The position numbers were made by a program, and so were the translations under genes. Shown here in pieces: positions 8,737-18,523 of a stretch of DNA of 64,000 nucleotides. Position 1 is the stretch's first letter. Each line of letters starts with the position of its first letter. The notes below the pieces were generated by a model that worked only from the letters and a program-made list of their open reading frames with translations, was not told the DNA's origin and did no database searches. Source of the DNA: an uncultured Eubacterium sp. (GTDB lineage: Bacteria > Bacillota > Clostridia > Lachnospirales > Lachnospiraceae); assembly GCA_947088865.1 (NCBI GenBank), contig CAMUHY010000001.1, forward strand, positions 248,001 to 312,000, written 5' to 3'.

Positions 8737-9657
8737 ATGCCACAACAAGACCGCCATAAAAATCGCCTTATTCCAATTGAATTTACTTTTTATGATAAAC
8801 TTGAAACACTGCCAGTCAAAGACCGCTGCTCTATCGTTTTGCTCACTTGTGGAAATGCCACGATAAAAATTAATCATTGTATTCGTCTGCTTCATTCTCC
8901 CTGTGTGCTTTGTCTGTCACAGTATGATACGATAGAATTAATCCACTCTGAAAATTTAAGCGCTAAATCGTTTCATTTTGACCCATGTTATATCAAAGCT
9001 TGTCTTTGTTTTGACAACCTTAACGATTCCATTGAAATTGACCCTCAATATACATATGACCGTATCAATCTTTATATGTTCACAAAACACCATAACCATT
9101 TTCAGGGGATTTTCTCGCTTACTCCTCAAAATTATATTCATATCAATGAACTATTGCTTATGATTGGAGCAGAAACATTTTCCCAAAGTGATGGTTTTTG
9201 GACTTGCCGAATAAGAAGAATGTTACGCCAATTAATTAACTACATTTCTGATATCTATGCAGACCAGCGCAAATTAAAGCTCTTTGATACGCCAGAAAGC
9301 CACAATCCCGCTTCCATCTGTGCTGAATATATCCATACTCACTATGCCCAAAATATTACACTCAACACTTTATGCAGCCTTGTAAATTTAAATAGAACAT
9401 CTCTAAATCAACAATTTAAAGCACAATTTTTATGCACCTGCATGGAATATCTTTTAAATTACCGCCTAAAGATTTCTCAGGAACTTTTATCCAATACTAA
9501 TATGAAAATTCATGAAATTGCTGAAACCTGCGGCTTTAAATATGACACATATTTTATACGGCAATTTACGAAAAAATTAGGCATTTCTCCTGCTATGTAC
9601 CGTAAAAATCCGCTTTCTTACACAGCTTATGAGGGAAAAGCAATAAAAAAGTTATAA
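8737..9657 (+). CDS. AraC-family transcriptional regulator
   Basis: 306 residues. The C-terminal 100 residues form the double helix-turn-helix of AraC/XylS proteins: SICAEYIHTHYAQNITL, SLVNLNRTSLNQQFKAQF, then IHEIAETCGFKYDTYFIRQF followed by KKLGISPAMYRK. The N-terminal 190 residues form a ligand-sensing domain of unknown specificity, with several Cys and His (CYIKACLCFDN). GAGG lies eight bases before the ATG. It is divergent from the ABC exporter pair, so it probably activates that pair in response to the exported compound. Confidence 0.88.
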   Translation: MPQQDRHKNRLIPIEFTFYDKLETLPVKDRCSIVLLTCGNATIKINHCIRLLHSPCVLCLSQYDTIELIHSENLSAKSFHFDPCYIKACLCFDNLNDSIEIDPQYTYDRINLYMFTKHHNHFQGIFSLTPQNYIHINELLLMIGAETFSQSDGFWTCRIRRMLRQLINYISDIYADQRKLKLFDTPESHNPASICAEYIHTHYAQNITLNTLCSLVNLNRTSLNQQFKAQFLCTCMEYLLNYRLKISQELLSNTNMKIHEIAETCGFKYDTYFIRQFTKKLGISPAMYRKNPLSYTAYEGKAIKKL

Positions 9658-9712
9658 GTAATGATAAAATAAATAGCTTTACAATGGATTCATTACATAA
9701 AAATACAAAAAA

Positions 9713-9744
9713 GCAACTATAAACCTTTATAGGTTTATAATTGC
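9713..9744 (+). terminator. Terminator after the AraC gene
   Basis: 14-bp stem GCAACTATAAACCT/AGGTTTATAATTGC with one mismatch and a TTAT loop, preceded by an A-run and followed by a T-rich stretch. It can serve both the + gene and the convergent gene ending at 9841. Confidence 0.7.
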
Positions 9745-9840
9745 TCTTTGCTATATCAATATAAAATATTTACACTTGACAAAACTACTATATACCTTTA
9801 AAATTCAAATCATAAAGAAATGAGTTTTTCGACCGTACAG

Positions 9841-10365
9841 CTATTGCTCAAGCGGCTTGCTCGTTTCTTTTTTTGTCCTTAAAACATCATACAAATACAA
9901 CTTCCCATCTTGTGCATGACGTACCAGTATTCTTGCCATAAAGACATTATATCTAACTAATTGCATATTGTCATCATAAACAGGTATTGCAAAACGTGTA
10001 TCATACCGATACCAACCAAATTTTGCATCAATATTATGTTTCTGTGCATAGTTTTCTGTAAATGTTTTATTTGTGGCAATTTTTATCATCTCTTTAATAA
10101 TGCTTAAGGAATTTGCCTTAGCATACATATTTGCACCTCTTAATGCTCTTGTGTCTTTAGAATGTGTAAACTCATCTGGAAAATCTGTACTTATGTATAT
10201 CACATCTAATGTTTCCATAATCTCTACATATTCCCCAATATATTCTTTCAGACACTCTTCAACAATGTTCCAATCCACACTTCTTCTACCTTTAAAACGC
10301 AAGTTATTAATAACTACAATACTTTTACCATCAGCATCTTTTATAATATCAACTTTCTTTTCCAC
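9841..10365 (-). CDS. Hypothetical protein resembling the C-terminal nuclease-like domain of phage/ICE polyvalent proteins
   Basis: 174 residues with no signal peptide or membrane helix. The C-terminal half (HNIDAKFGWYRYDTRFAIPV, YNVFMARILVRHAQDGKLYL, ending YDVLRTKKETSKPLEQ) recalls the end domain of large MuF/polyvalent proteins carried by conjugative elements and phages of gut Firmicutes, some described as barnase/EndoU/RelE-like nucleases. That resemblance is from memory and uncertain. It stands alone here, flanked by terminators and small repeats, as expected of an acquired gene. No partner immunity gene is visible. Confidence 0.6.
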   Translation of the reverse strand: MEKKVDIIKDADGKSIVVINNLRFKGRRSVDWNIVEECLKEYIGEYVEIMETLDVIYISTDFPDEFTHSKDTRALRGANMYAKANSLSIIKEMIKIATNKTFTENYAQKHNIDAKFGWYRYDTRFAIPVYDDNMQLVRYNVFMARILVRHAQDGKLYLYDVLRTKKETSKPLEQ

Positions 10366-10671
10366 TGTAACTATTCCTTATAAAATTCTTTTTCATTTAA
10401 CAGCTACATTATATTCTATCTACTTTTGTAATTCCATTAAAAACCTACTAAAAATAACTGTTCTTTGTACAAAAAAGTCAAATACCTCGTAGCAAGCTAC
10501 AATGCGTCCAAAGGAAGCTATGGTATTTGACTTTATTTTAGATAAAAAATTTAATATCTGATTCAATGTATATCTTTATAATCATTACACTTTATTTTTA
10601 ATCAAAGACTCCACTGCAAAACAGCAAGGGCTTTGACCCTCGCTGCTTTTTATTACTCGCAAGAATAAAAA
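10366..10671. other. Intergenic region with palindrome 10475-10533
   Basis: No gene seen. It contains an imperfect hairpin with arms AAGTCAAATACC/GGTATTTGACTT (10475-10486 and 10522-10533) whose left arm belongs to the 24-bp sequence shared exactly with 8571-8594, then the ilvC terminator. Confidence 0.6.
10622..10645 (-). terminator. ilvC terminator
   Basis: 9-bp stem CAGCAAGGG/CCCTCGCTG (one mismatch) with a 6-nt loop. Read on the minus strand it is followed by TTTT, 27 bases after the ilvC stop. Confidence 0.7.
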
Positions 10672-11736
<1,065 letters not shown>

Positions 11737-11761
11737 CTATTCTTATCAAAACAGCCTATTT

Positions 11762-12253
11762 TTATTTTAAACTTGCAGCGCCTCTTGCAAGACCTGTTAT
11801 ACCCGTTCTTGCCAGCTCTGTAATTTTAAAACTGCCTAATAAATCAATAAATGCGTTTAATTTGCTCTGAGCGCCTGTAAGCTCAACAATAATGGATTCC
11901 ATCGCAACATCGACAATATTTGCTCGAAATACATTGCTAAGCGTTATTACTTCCTGTCTTCGCAGTGCATCACATTCAATTTTTACAAGAACAAGCTCCC
12001 TGCATACCGAAGCCTCTGCTGGAAGTTCTATAATCTCTTTTACATCAATCAGCTTCGATACCTGTTTTTCAATCTGCTCTAAGACGTCATCATCACCTGT
12101 AACGGTCACTGTCATTCTTGATAGTTTAGGGTCTGTTGTCTCCCCTACGGTCAAGCTGTCAATATTGTATCCTCTTCTGGAAAACAATCCTGCTACTCTG
12201 CTAAGCACACCAGCTGAGTTTTCAACCAACATAGAAAAAACGGCATGTCTCAT
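11762..12253 (-). CDS. ilvN: Acetolactate synthase, small (regulatory) subunit
   Basis: Valine-sensing regulatory subunit. From the ATG at 12253 (GGAGG 6 bases upstream) it is 163 residues, the usual length. The N-terminal ACT domain shows MRHAVFSMLVENSAGVLSRV and FSRRGYNIDSLTVGETTDP; the C-terminal domain ends ELARTGITGLARG, a hallmark of the family. An upstream in-frame start would add ten residues but lacks a ribosome-binding site. It is followed by ilvC. The catalytic subunit gene must be elsewhere. Confidence 0.95.
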   Translation of the reverse strand: MRHAVFSMLVENSAGVLSRVAGLFSRRGYNIDSLTVGETTDPKLSRMTVTVTGDDDVLEQIEKQVSKLIDVKEIIELPAEASVCRELVLVKIECDALRRQEVITLSNVFRANIVDVAMESIIVELTGAQSKLNAFIDLLGSFKITELARTGITGLARGAASLK

Positions 12254-12317
12254 ATTAATCCTCCATTCTTGCTTTACCTGCAAGCTTAAAGAACGGCTTG
12301 CTGTCCTTTAAACTTAT

Positions 12318-12341
12318 GTGTAAAAAATTTATTTTTCACAC
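12318..12341. repeat. AT-rich palindrome between ilvN and the ABC importer gene
   Basis: 11-bp arms GTGTAAAAAAT/ATTTTTCACAC with one mismatch. A close relative occurs at 59405-59441. Downstream of the importer gene it may act as a terminator, but the similar copy elsewhere suggests a repeated element. Confidence 0.45.
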
Positions 12342-12364
12342 GACTTTCATCTAACATATGATGC

Positions 12365-13780
12365 TCACTGTATTGTAACAACTGTATTGCTGCTTGTCAA
12401 TACGTAAATCCTACTGTCAAGGGCTTTTGCCTCTGTTTCTGAGTGTGTTACTATAATAGTTATTTTATTTTTTGTATGTTCTTTAACAAATTTTACAACA
12501 TGCTGCTTTGATTCCTTATCCAATCCTGTAAATGGCTCATCCATCAGACAAATATCACAATCGCAAAGCAGCGCTCTCGCAATTGCCACGCGTCGTTTTT
12601 GACCGCCGCTAAGATTCTCAACTGGCATATCTATACATTCCTCTGGCAATATAGCCATCAACAATGCTCGTATTTTTTTTTCATTTTCCTTGCTGGTATC
12701 CTCTAAAACCAACATAATATTGCCAATAGCACTCATCTTGTCAATCAAGCGGTTTTCTTGAAAGACAACACTAATTTTGCCTGTTTTTGATATTGCCCCG
12801 CTGTCAGGTGTCAACAGCTTCATTATAATTTTAAGAAGCGTAGTCTTTCCTATCCCTGATTTTCCCATAATACAATTAACTTTTTCCTTTGTAAAAACGA
12901 CTGAAACATCTTCTAAGACAATAGTATTATCATATTTCTTACAAATATTTTGTATTGATAACACATTTATTTTTTCTGTATTAAACCTATTTACAGCCTG
13001 TAATTTTCCTTGTATTTTACCCTGAAATACACCATTTTCTATCCATTTCAATAAATAAAAAAATATATTTTCACATAATAAGCTCACACCGACAACAACA
13101 ATACTCCAGGCAAATAATTGTTCGGTTAATAAATAAAGTTTAGCGTAATAGAACTGCTCGCCAATTGAATTTTTTGCCAATCCAATAACTTCTGCTGAAA
13201 CACCTGCTTTCCAACTCATACCTATTGCAGTCTTTAAACTGCTCCTAGTATACGACAACACCTGCGGCAAATAAATATATTTTATGGTGCGTACAAATCC
13301 TATCGAAAATACCTGCCCCATCTCAAGCAATTTTTTATCGGTCTGTCTCATTCCAGCCACAACGCCGCTGTATACCATAGGAAACACAACGATAAATGAA
13401 ATAAGCGTTGACACTTTAGAAGAACCAAATAAAATCAATAGCAAAATAATAAATGAAGCAACAGGCAATGATTTCATCATATGAACTGGTGGCATAAAAA
13501 ATTCATGTATCATTTGATATTTGCCAGCTAGAACCCCCAACAAAACCGCCATTATACAGCCTGCTAAAAATCCTATCGTAATATGAATAAAACTATTTAG
13601 TAAAATTTTATAAAATTCACTTGTAATAATTAATTTTCCTAATGCTATAAACACATTAACAGGACTTGCCAATATAAGCTCAAGTCCTGTTAAATCACAT
13701 ACAGCCTGCCATATACACAGCCATACTGCAACTATCAATATTCTTATTAACAACAAATTCTTTTTTGATTTAATAAACAT
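12365..13780 (-). CDS. Fused ABC importer: SsuC/TauC-type permease plus SsuB/TauB-type ATPase
   Basis: 471 residues in two parts. Residues 1-255 are a BPD-type permease with about six membrane helices and the cytoplasmic loop GQVFSIGFVRTIKYIYLP. Residues 265-471 are an ATPase with Walker A GKSGIGKTT, signature LSGGQKRR, Walker B ICLMDEPFTGLD and switch H in IIVTHSE. Permease and ATPase are normally separate chains in the nitrate/sulfonate/taurine/pyrimidine-precursor family; here they are one. No substrate-binding protein adjoins it. The SsuA/THI5-like lipoprotein at 50439 is the only candidate in the window. It overlaps the diguanylate cyclase gene by 11 bp, so the two are translationally coupled. 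Confidence 0.88.
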   Translation of the reverse strand: MFIKSKKNLLLIRILIVAVWLCIWQAVCDLTGLELILASPVNVFIALGKLIITSEFYKILLNSFIHITIGFLAGCIMAVLLGVLAGKYQMIHEFFMPPVHMMKSLPVASFIILLLILFGSSKVSTLISFIVVFPMVYSGVVAGMRQTDKKLLEMGQVFSIGFVRTIKYIYLPQVLSYTRSSLKTAIGMSWKAGVSAEVIGLAKNSIGEQFYYAKLYLLTEQLFAWSIVVVGVSLLCENIFFYLLKWIENGVFQGKIQGKLQAVNRFNTEKINVLSIQNICKKYDNTIVLEDVSVVFTKEKVNCIMGKSGIGKTTLLKIIMKLLTPDSGAISKTGKISVVFQENRLIDKMSAIGNIMLVLEDTSKENEKKIRALLMAILPEECIDMPVENLSGGQKRRVAIARALLCDCDICLMDEPFTGLDKESKQHVVKFVKEHTKNKITIIVTHSETEAKALDSRIYVLTSSNTVVTIQ

Positions 13781-15560
13781 TTGCTATTATCCTTACAAAC
13801 ATGTACATTGTACAAATATCGGTCTCGCTCCATTTTCTCTTATGCTCTCCAAAAGTATCAAAACAGATAATTCCTCGAAATATGTCATCTTTCATCAACT
13901 TTATCTGCAAGGTGGAACATATATCTGCTTTTGAAAAAGCAGCATATGCCTTTGGGAAATTACCTGATATAGCCCCTGTATTAAAAATCACATTCACTCC
14001 ATGACTATCAAATAATTCTATATATTTATCATCTTTAAGAAATTCCCCATCAATATTGGTTACTTTATAATGTCCAAGAATTTTATCGCAATTTTTATCT
14101 TTATCAAACACTACAATACCATGAATATCCATTCGATTCATAATATCTTCAAGCACTTGGTCAAGAGCGCTTGGTCCCTCTTGCAGCAATTTATCATTCA
14201 CGTTGGCAATCATCTCCAACTTATCTATTGGCTTCATAAAATTAGCGCTAATATGAAGATTTCTAAGTTTTGTATCACTATTTATCAAATCGCCATGAAT
14301 TTCTGGCGTATAAATAATGAATCGGTCTTTTCCCTTCTCTTTTGCAATATAAAGACAGCCATCAGCCAATTTAAACAATGTATCATAATCGGTTCCATTA
14401 TCTGGATAAGCAGAAATTCCAATAGACACTGTAAATGTATATTCTGGATTTTTCTTTGCAAGCTCAATTCTTAATTTACTTCGGATTGCCGTTAAGAATA
14501 CACGAACCTCCTCAATCGTATTATAATCCGTCAGCAGACACATAAATTCATCGCCGCCGATTCTGCCAGCAATACCTCGCTCCCCTACAGTTCTTCTTAA
14601 CTCGGATGCAAAATCAGCAATAACTTCATCGCCAAAACGATGACCATATGTATCATTAACAGACTTAAAATTATCAATATCAATAATTATAAGAAACAGT
14701 TTTTTTGCTTCTTTTGTACTATTTGCATTTTGTATAATATCATGGATATCGTCAGTCACAGCTCTTTTATTGAGAAGTCCTGTCGCAGAGTCCTTATTTG
14801 CATCATTACCAATCATAATTCTTTTTAAATCATACCGACCATTCATCTCTGTAATTAGCCCTGCGACCAGTACTTTGCCCGTAGCATCAACGATAGTTTC
14901 ACCACGAAAATTAAGCGTATCCATTCTAAATCCCTTAGACATCAAAGACGTATGTATATTGATATTAAATACATCAACACCATCCCGAATATTGCTACAT
15001 AATCGGTGAAACATATCAACATCCGCTTTCTCAATAAATCCAAGCCTTACAACACGCTTTTCCCACTCGTCCAAAGTATCTTTCTCAAAAATTTCACATC
15101 GCCCATTTACGTACATATATATTGTAATCAAATCAGCGCCAAATTCATACTCAAAAAATTTATCTCGGACATAATTCATAAATGCTCGATATTTTCTGGT
15201 ATTATCATAATAAATCTTAAATGTATTATTCTGAGCAACAACATCATGGAACATCAAATTAATTTCTGTATGTTCTTTTTTTAAATCTATATTTAATTTT
15301 CGTACAAGTATCCATCTATATGTACCCTTTTTTACTTTTACTCTAACGACAACAGGCTTATTTATCTCCCTATCTGAAATAAAGTTGCAAAATATCTCCC
15401 TATCATCTATATAAACAAGAGTCAATAAAGAATTGGGTAATTCTTTACCTATCATTCCATAAAATCGTTCATCCCCCATAATAATAGAATACTTGTCATC
15501 AATAACACAACTTGCCTCAACAATGTCATTATTTATCATATTCGTACTAACTTGTGCCAT
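13770..15560 (-). CDS. Diguanylate cyclase (GGDEF) with N-terminal sensory and C-terminal GAF-like domain
   Basis: Makes cyclic di-GMP. 596 residues without membrane helices. There is a PAS-like N-terminal region (to about 120), a second sensory region, and a GGDEF domain with DSATGLLNKRAV, DIDNFKSVNDTYGHRFGDEV and AGRIGGDEFMCLL. The active-site motif is intact. The inhibitory RxxD motif normally just before it is absent (GERG at that position). The last 160 residues resemble a GAF domain (GIVVFDKDKNC, IFRGIICFDTFGEHK). GGGG precedes the ATG. It is downstream of metY and overlaps the ABC importer gene. Confidence 0.9.
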   Translation of the reverse strand: MAQVSTNMINNDIVEASCVIDDKYSIIMGDERFYGMIGKELPNSLLTLVYIDDREIFCNFISDREINKPVVVRVKVKKGTYRWILVRKLNIDLKKEHTEINLMFHDVVAQNNTFKIYYDNTRKYRAFMNYVRDKFFEYEFGADLITIYMYVNGRCEIFEKDTLDEWEKRVVRLGFIEKADVDMFHRLCSNIRDGVDVFNINIHTSLMSKGFRMDTLNFRGETIVDATGKVLVAGLITEMNGRYDLKRIMIGNDANKDSATGLLNKRAVTDDIHDIIQNANSTKEAKKLFLIIIDIDNFKSVNDTYGHRFGDEVIADFASELRRTVGERGIAGRIGGDEFMCLLTDYNTIEEVRVFLTAIRSKLRIELAKKNPEYTFTVSIGISAYPDNGTDYDTLFKLADGCLYIAKEKGKDRFIIYTPEIHGDLINSDTKLRNLHISANFMKPIDKLEMIANVNDKLLQEGPSALDQVLEDIMNRMDIHGIVVFDKDKNCDKILGHYKVTNIDGEFLKDDKYIELFDSHGVNVIFNTGAISGNFPKAYAAFSKADICSTLQIKLMKDDIFRGIICFDTFGEHKRKWSETDICTMYMFVRIIANVY

Positions 15561-15632
15561 ACTTATACCCCCATAAGATTATTACCATTTGCAATATATA
15601 CAAACCGTAATAAACATCGTTTACGCTTTTAT

Positions 15633-16925
15633 TTATGCAAAGCCTTTGACTTTTTCCATCGCCTGCTTGATATCGGATATAATATCATTTACATTTTCTA
15701 TACCCACAGATAAACGAATCAAGTCTGGCTGCACACCTGCCTCAACAAGCTGTTCGTCAGACATTTGCCTATGTGTATGACTTGCTGGATGAAGAACACA
15801 CGTTCTAGCATCTGCAACATGTGTAACGATTGATATCATTTTTAAATTATCCATAAATGCAACTGCCGTATTTCTATCCCCTTTTAATCCAAATGAAATT
15901 ACCCCACATGTTCCATTTGGCATATACTTTTGCTGCAATTCATGGTATTTATTGTTAGGCAAATCGGCATAGTTCACCCATGCGACATGCTCATTGCTCT
16001 CTAAAAACTGTGCCACTTTCAACGCATTTTTACAGTGTCTTGGAACCCTCAAATGCAATGTCTCAAGACCTATATTGATAAGAAATGCGTTCATTGGCGA
16101 CTGTACAGAACCTAAATCCCTCATAATCTGTGCTGTTGCCTTTTGGATATAAGCCATCTTTCCAAACTTTTCCGTATAGACAACCCCATGATACGATTCA
16201 TCTGGCTTTGTTAATCCTGGAAACTTCTCTGCATATTTTGTCCAGTCAAAATTGCCACTGTCTACGATACATCCCCCAACAGTCATAGCATGTCCATCCA
16301 TATACTTTGTTGTTGCATGTGTGACAATATCTACCCCAAATTCAAAAGGACGACAGTTAATCGGCGTTGCAAATGTATTGTCAACAATAAACGGAACCCC
16401 ATTTTGATGTGCTATATCTGCAAACTTTTCAATATCCAGCACCACCAACGCTGGATTGGCAATCGTCTCTCCAAAAATACATTTTGTATTTGGTCTAAAA
16501 GCTGCCTGTATCTCTTCCTTTGTAGCATCTGGCTCAACAAATGTCACCTCAATACCAAGCTTTTTCATTGTCACGCCAAATAAATTAAACGTACCGCCAT
16601 AAATTGCCGATGTACTGATAAAATGGTCTCCTGCTTCACATATGTTAAAAACTGCATAAAAGTTTGCTGACTGACCAGACCCTGTAAGCATAGCGGCATA
16701 TCCGCCTTCTAAATCGCATATTTTTTTAGCTACCCAATCATTGGTTGGATTTGCCAACCTAGAATAAAAATATCCCTCTTTTTCAAGGTCAAACAATGCA
16801 CCCATCTCATCACTAGAGCCATACTTAAATGTTGTGCTTTGAACAATAGGCATTATTCTTGGCTCGCCATTTTGAGGCTCCCAGCCGCTCTGAATACATT
16901 TTGTCTCAATTTCATAATTACTCAT
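15633..16925 (-). CDS. metY: O-acetylhomoserine sulfhydrylase (PLP-dependent Cys/Met metabolism enzyme)
   Basis: Forms homocysteine from O-acetylhomoserine and sulfide, supplying MetH. 430 residues, the length of the MetY branch rather than the shorter MetB/MetC branch. Motifs: QSTTFKYGSSDEMGALF, YSRLANPTNDWVAKKI, the PLP-contact region LTGSGQSANFYAVFNI, VDNTFATPINCRPFEFG, and the Schiff-base lysine in THATTKYMDGH. The start is supported by AAAGGAG, although spaced 12 bases away. It is 35 bp downstream of the CBS/CorC gene. No SAM riboswitch or T-box fits in the short leader. Confidence 0.93.
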   Translation of the reverse strand: MSNYEIETKCIQSGWEPQNGEPRIMPIVQSTTFKYGSSDEMGALFDLEKEGYFYSRLANPTNDWVAKKICDLEGGYAAMLTGSGQSANFYAVFNICEAGDHFISTSAIYGGTFNLFGVTMKKLGIEVTFVEPDATKEEIQAAFRPNTKCIFGETIANPALVVLDIEKFADIAHQNGVPFIVDNTFATPINCRPFEFGVDIVTHATTKYMDGHAMTVGGCIVDSGNFDWTKYAEKFPGLTKPDESYHGVVYTEKFGKMAYIQKATAQIMRDLGSVQSPMNAFLINIGLETLHLRVPRHCKNALKVAQFLESNEHVAWVNYADLPNNKYHELQQKYMPNGTCGVISFGLKGDRNTAVAFMDNLKMISIVTHVADARTCVLHPASHTHRQMSDEQLVEAGVQPDLIRLSVGIENVNDIISDIKQAMEKVKGFA

Positions 16926-16960
16926 TTTTTAATGAAGCTCCTTTCTTAGCCTGCAAATTT

Positions 16961-17860
16961 TTACCGTTCTTCTTGTGCATTTTCTTCTATACCAACATAA
17001 GTCATAGATACCTTTGTAATCATTCTATTATCTACTTCAATTACTTTGAAGTTATATCCTTTATAAACACATTGAAAATCCTCATTTTCCTGTGGGATTC
17101 TTCCCATCTTATCAATAAGAAATCCATTGATGGTATCTATATTTTCACATTCAAATGCAATATCAAACATATCTTCAATATCTTCCAATAACATTGTTCC
17201 CTTAAGAATATAAGAATCATCCGATTGTTTTACAATCAATATCTCCTCGTCATCATATTCATCAAGAATATCCCCCACAATCTCCTCAAGGATATCTTCC
17301 ATTGTCACAATACCCGATGTCTGTCCATACTCATCAACAACAAGCGCCATATGTATCTTTTTTGACTGCATCTCCTTAAACAATACGCTTAGTTTTCTTG
17401 TCTCTGGAATAAAACAAGCGTCAAACAAAACTTGATTGCGCATATCTGCCAACGTCTTATTTAAATTTCTTTTATTATCGTCAACATATACTTTAATCAA
17501 GTCTCTTAAATGCAATATCCCTAGTATATTATCTATATTGCCATCATATACGGGATATCTTGTATGATTTTCATTCATAACAAATTCAAAAGCTTCTTTT
17601 ATCGTTGTATTACAATCTAAGGCAATTATACTTTTTCTATGTATCATAACATCAGAGGCTTGTTTATCTCCAAACTCAAAAATATTATTAATCATCTCAG
17701 CTTCATTCTTGGCAAGAACGCCTTGTTCATGACCTTCATTAACCATATCTATAATTTCTTCCTCTGTCACATCTTCCTCTTTTCTTACCTTTTTAGAAAG
17801 ATTCTTAAAAAAAGCTGATATCATACCTTCTGTTTTTGTCGCGGGGTGACCATCGTTCAT
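16961..17860 (-). CDS. CBS-pair / CorC-HlyC domain protein (soluble CNNM-like)
   Basis: 299 residues from the ATG at 17860, which has GAGG six bases before it; an ATG nine codons earlier lacks one. Order: a short helical N-terminus, the linker NEAEMINNIFEFGDKQASDVM, two CBS motifs (RYPVYDGNIDNILGILHLRDL and MALVVDEYGQTSGIVTMEDI), the conserved EEIVGDILDEYDDEE, and the C-terminal CorC_HlyC domain (GFLIDKMGRIPQ). The membrane DUF21 domain found in most CNNM transporters is absent, as in CorC/YbeX. Its ligand, perhaps an adenylate, is unknown. Confidence 0.88.
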   Translation of the reverse strand: MNDGHPATKTEGMISAFFKNLSKKVRKEEDVTEEEIIDMVNEGHEQGVLAKNEAEMINNIFEFGDKQASDVMIHRKSIIALDCNTTIKEAFEFVMNENHTRYPVYDGNIDNILGILHLRDLIKVYVDDNKRNLNKTLADMRNQVLFDACFIPETRKLSVLFKEMQSKKIHMALVVDEYGQTSGIVTMEDILEEIVGDILDEYDDEEILIVKQSDDSYILKGTMLLEDIEDMFDIAFECENIDTINGFLIDKMGRIPQENEDFQCVYKGYNFKVIEVDNRMITKVSMTYVGIEENAQEER

Positions 17861-17947
17861 AATTATCCTCTTTTCTGCGCTATCCATGCGCTTTCTTACC
17901 TTGCTATAAAATTATTGTTCTTTTCCATTATCCATACGTTTCTATGT

Positions 17948-17996
17948 AGGCAAGTGCCAAAGTCTATGCTAAATCCTTGACTTTGGTACATTGCCT
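17948..17996. repeat. Long imperfect palindrome upstream of the CBS gene
   Basis: Arms AGGCAAGTGCCAAAGTC and GACTTTGGTACATTGCCT pair over about 16 of 18 positions around a 14-nt loop. It is downstream of mazF and upstream of the CBS gene. Without a good U-run it is more like a small palindromic element than a terminator. Confidence 0.5.
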
Positions 17997-18101
17997 TTAA
18001 GTATTTAAAAAAATTTTTATTTTATAAATTGATTTACTTTGCAAATATTGTAAGTTTTCTCTGTGACTATTGTACCATATATTAATATTTATCGTCAAAT
18101 C

Positions 18102-18449
18102 CTATTTCCCCATCTCTAAACTTACCAGTAAAGCATGATTTACCTCGTCAATGATTTCACTGTCGAGATGACAAACTTTATCTTTTAATCTTGTTTTGTC
18201 AATCGTGCGAAGCTGCTCCAAAAGGATAACTGAATCTTTTACTAGGTCATACCGCATAGAATCAATTTCCACATGCGTTGGAAGCTTTGCTTTTGTCATT
18301 TTACTGGTAATCGCAGCACATATAACAGTTGGACTATGTTTATTTCCTGTATCGTTCTGTATAATAAGTACTGGTCTTATTCCACCTTGTTCGGAACCAA
18401 CAACGGGTCTTAAGTCTGCATAAAATATATCTCCACGTTTTACTACCAC
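18102..18449 (-). CDS. mazF: MazF/EndoA-type endoribonuclease toxin
   Basis: Sequence-specific mRNA interferase of the PemK/MazF family. From the GTG at 18449 (GAGGGAG about eight bases upstream) it is 115 residues: [20 protein letters not shown] at the N-terminus, [19 protein letters not shown], then [16 protein letters not shown] and [17 protein letters not shown], all typical of Firmicute EndoA. An upstream GTG at 18458 is too close to the ribosome-binding site. The gene sits after alr as in Bacillus, but the small antitoxin gene (mazE/ndoAI) usually between them is not visible in the 74-bp gap. Confidence 0.92.
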   Translation of the reverse strand: MVVKRGDIFYADLRPVVGSEQGGIRPVLIIQNDTGNKHSPTVICAAITSKMTKAKLPTHVEIDSMRYDLVKDSVILLEQLRTIDKTRLKDKVCHLDSEIIDEVNHALLVSLEMGK

Positions 18450-18523
18450 ACCAATCACACTCCCTCAAAAATCGCTCTTGTGATTTTAGTATTTCCAGAC
18501 TGTCGGCGTGTATTCAAATAAAT

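Noticed and set aside
12254-12364. T-box or valine leader upstream of ilvN
   Set aside because: Only about 110 bp separate it from the next gene; no T-box bases or run of branched-chain codons seen.
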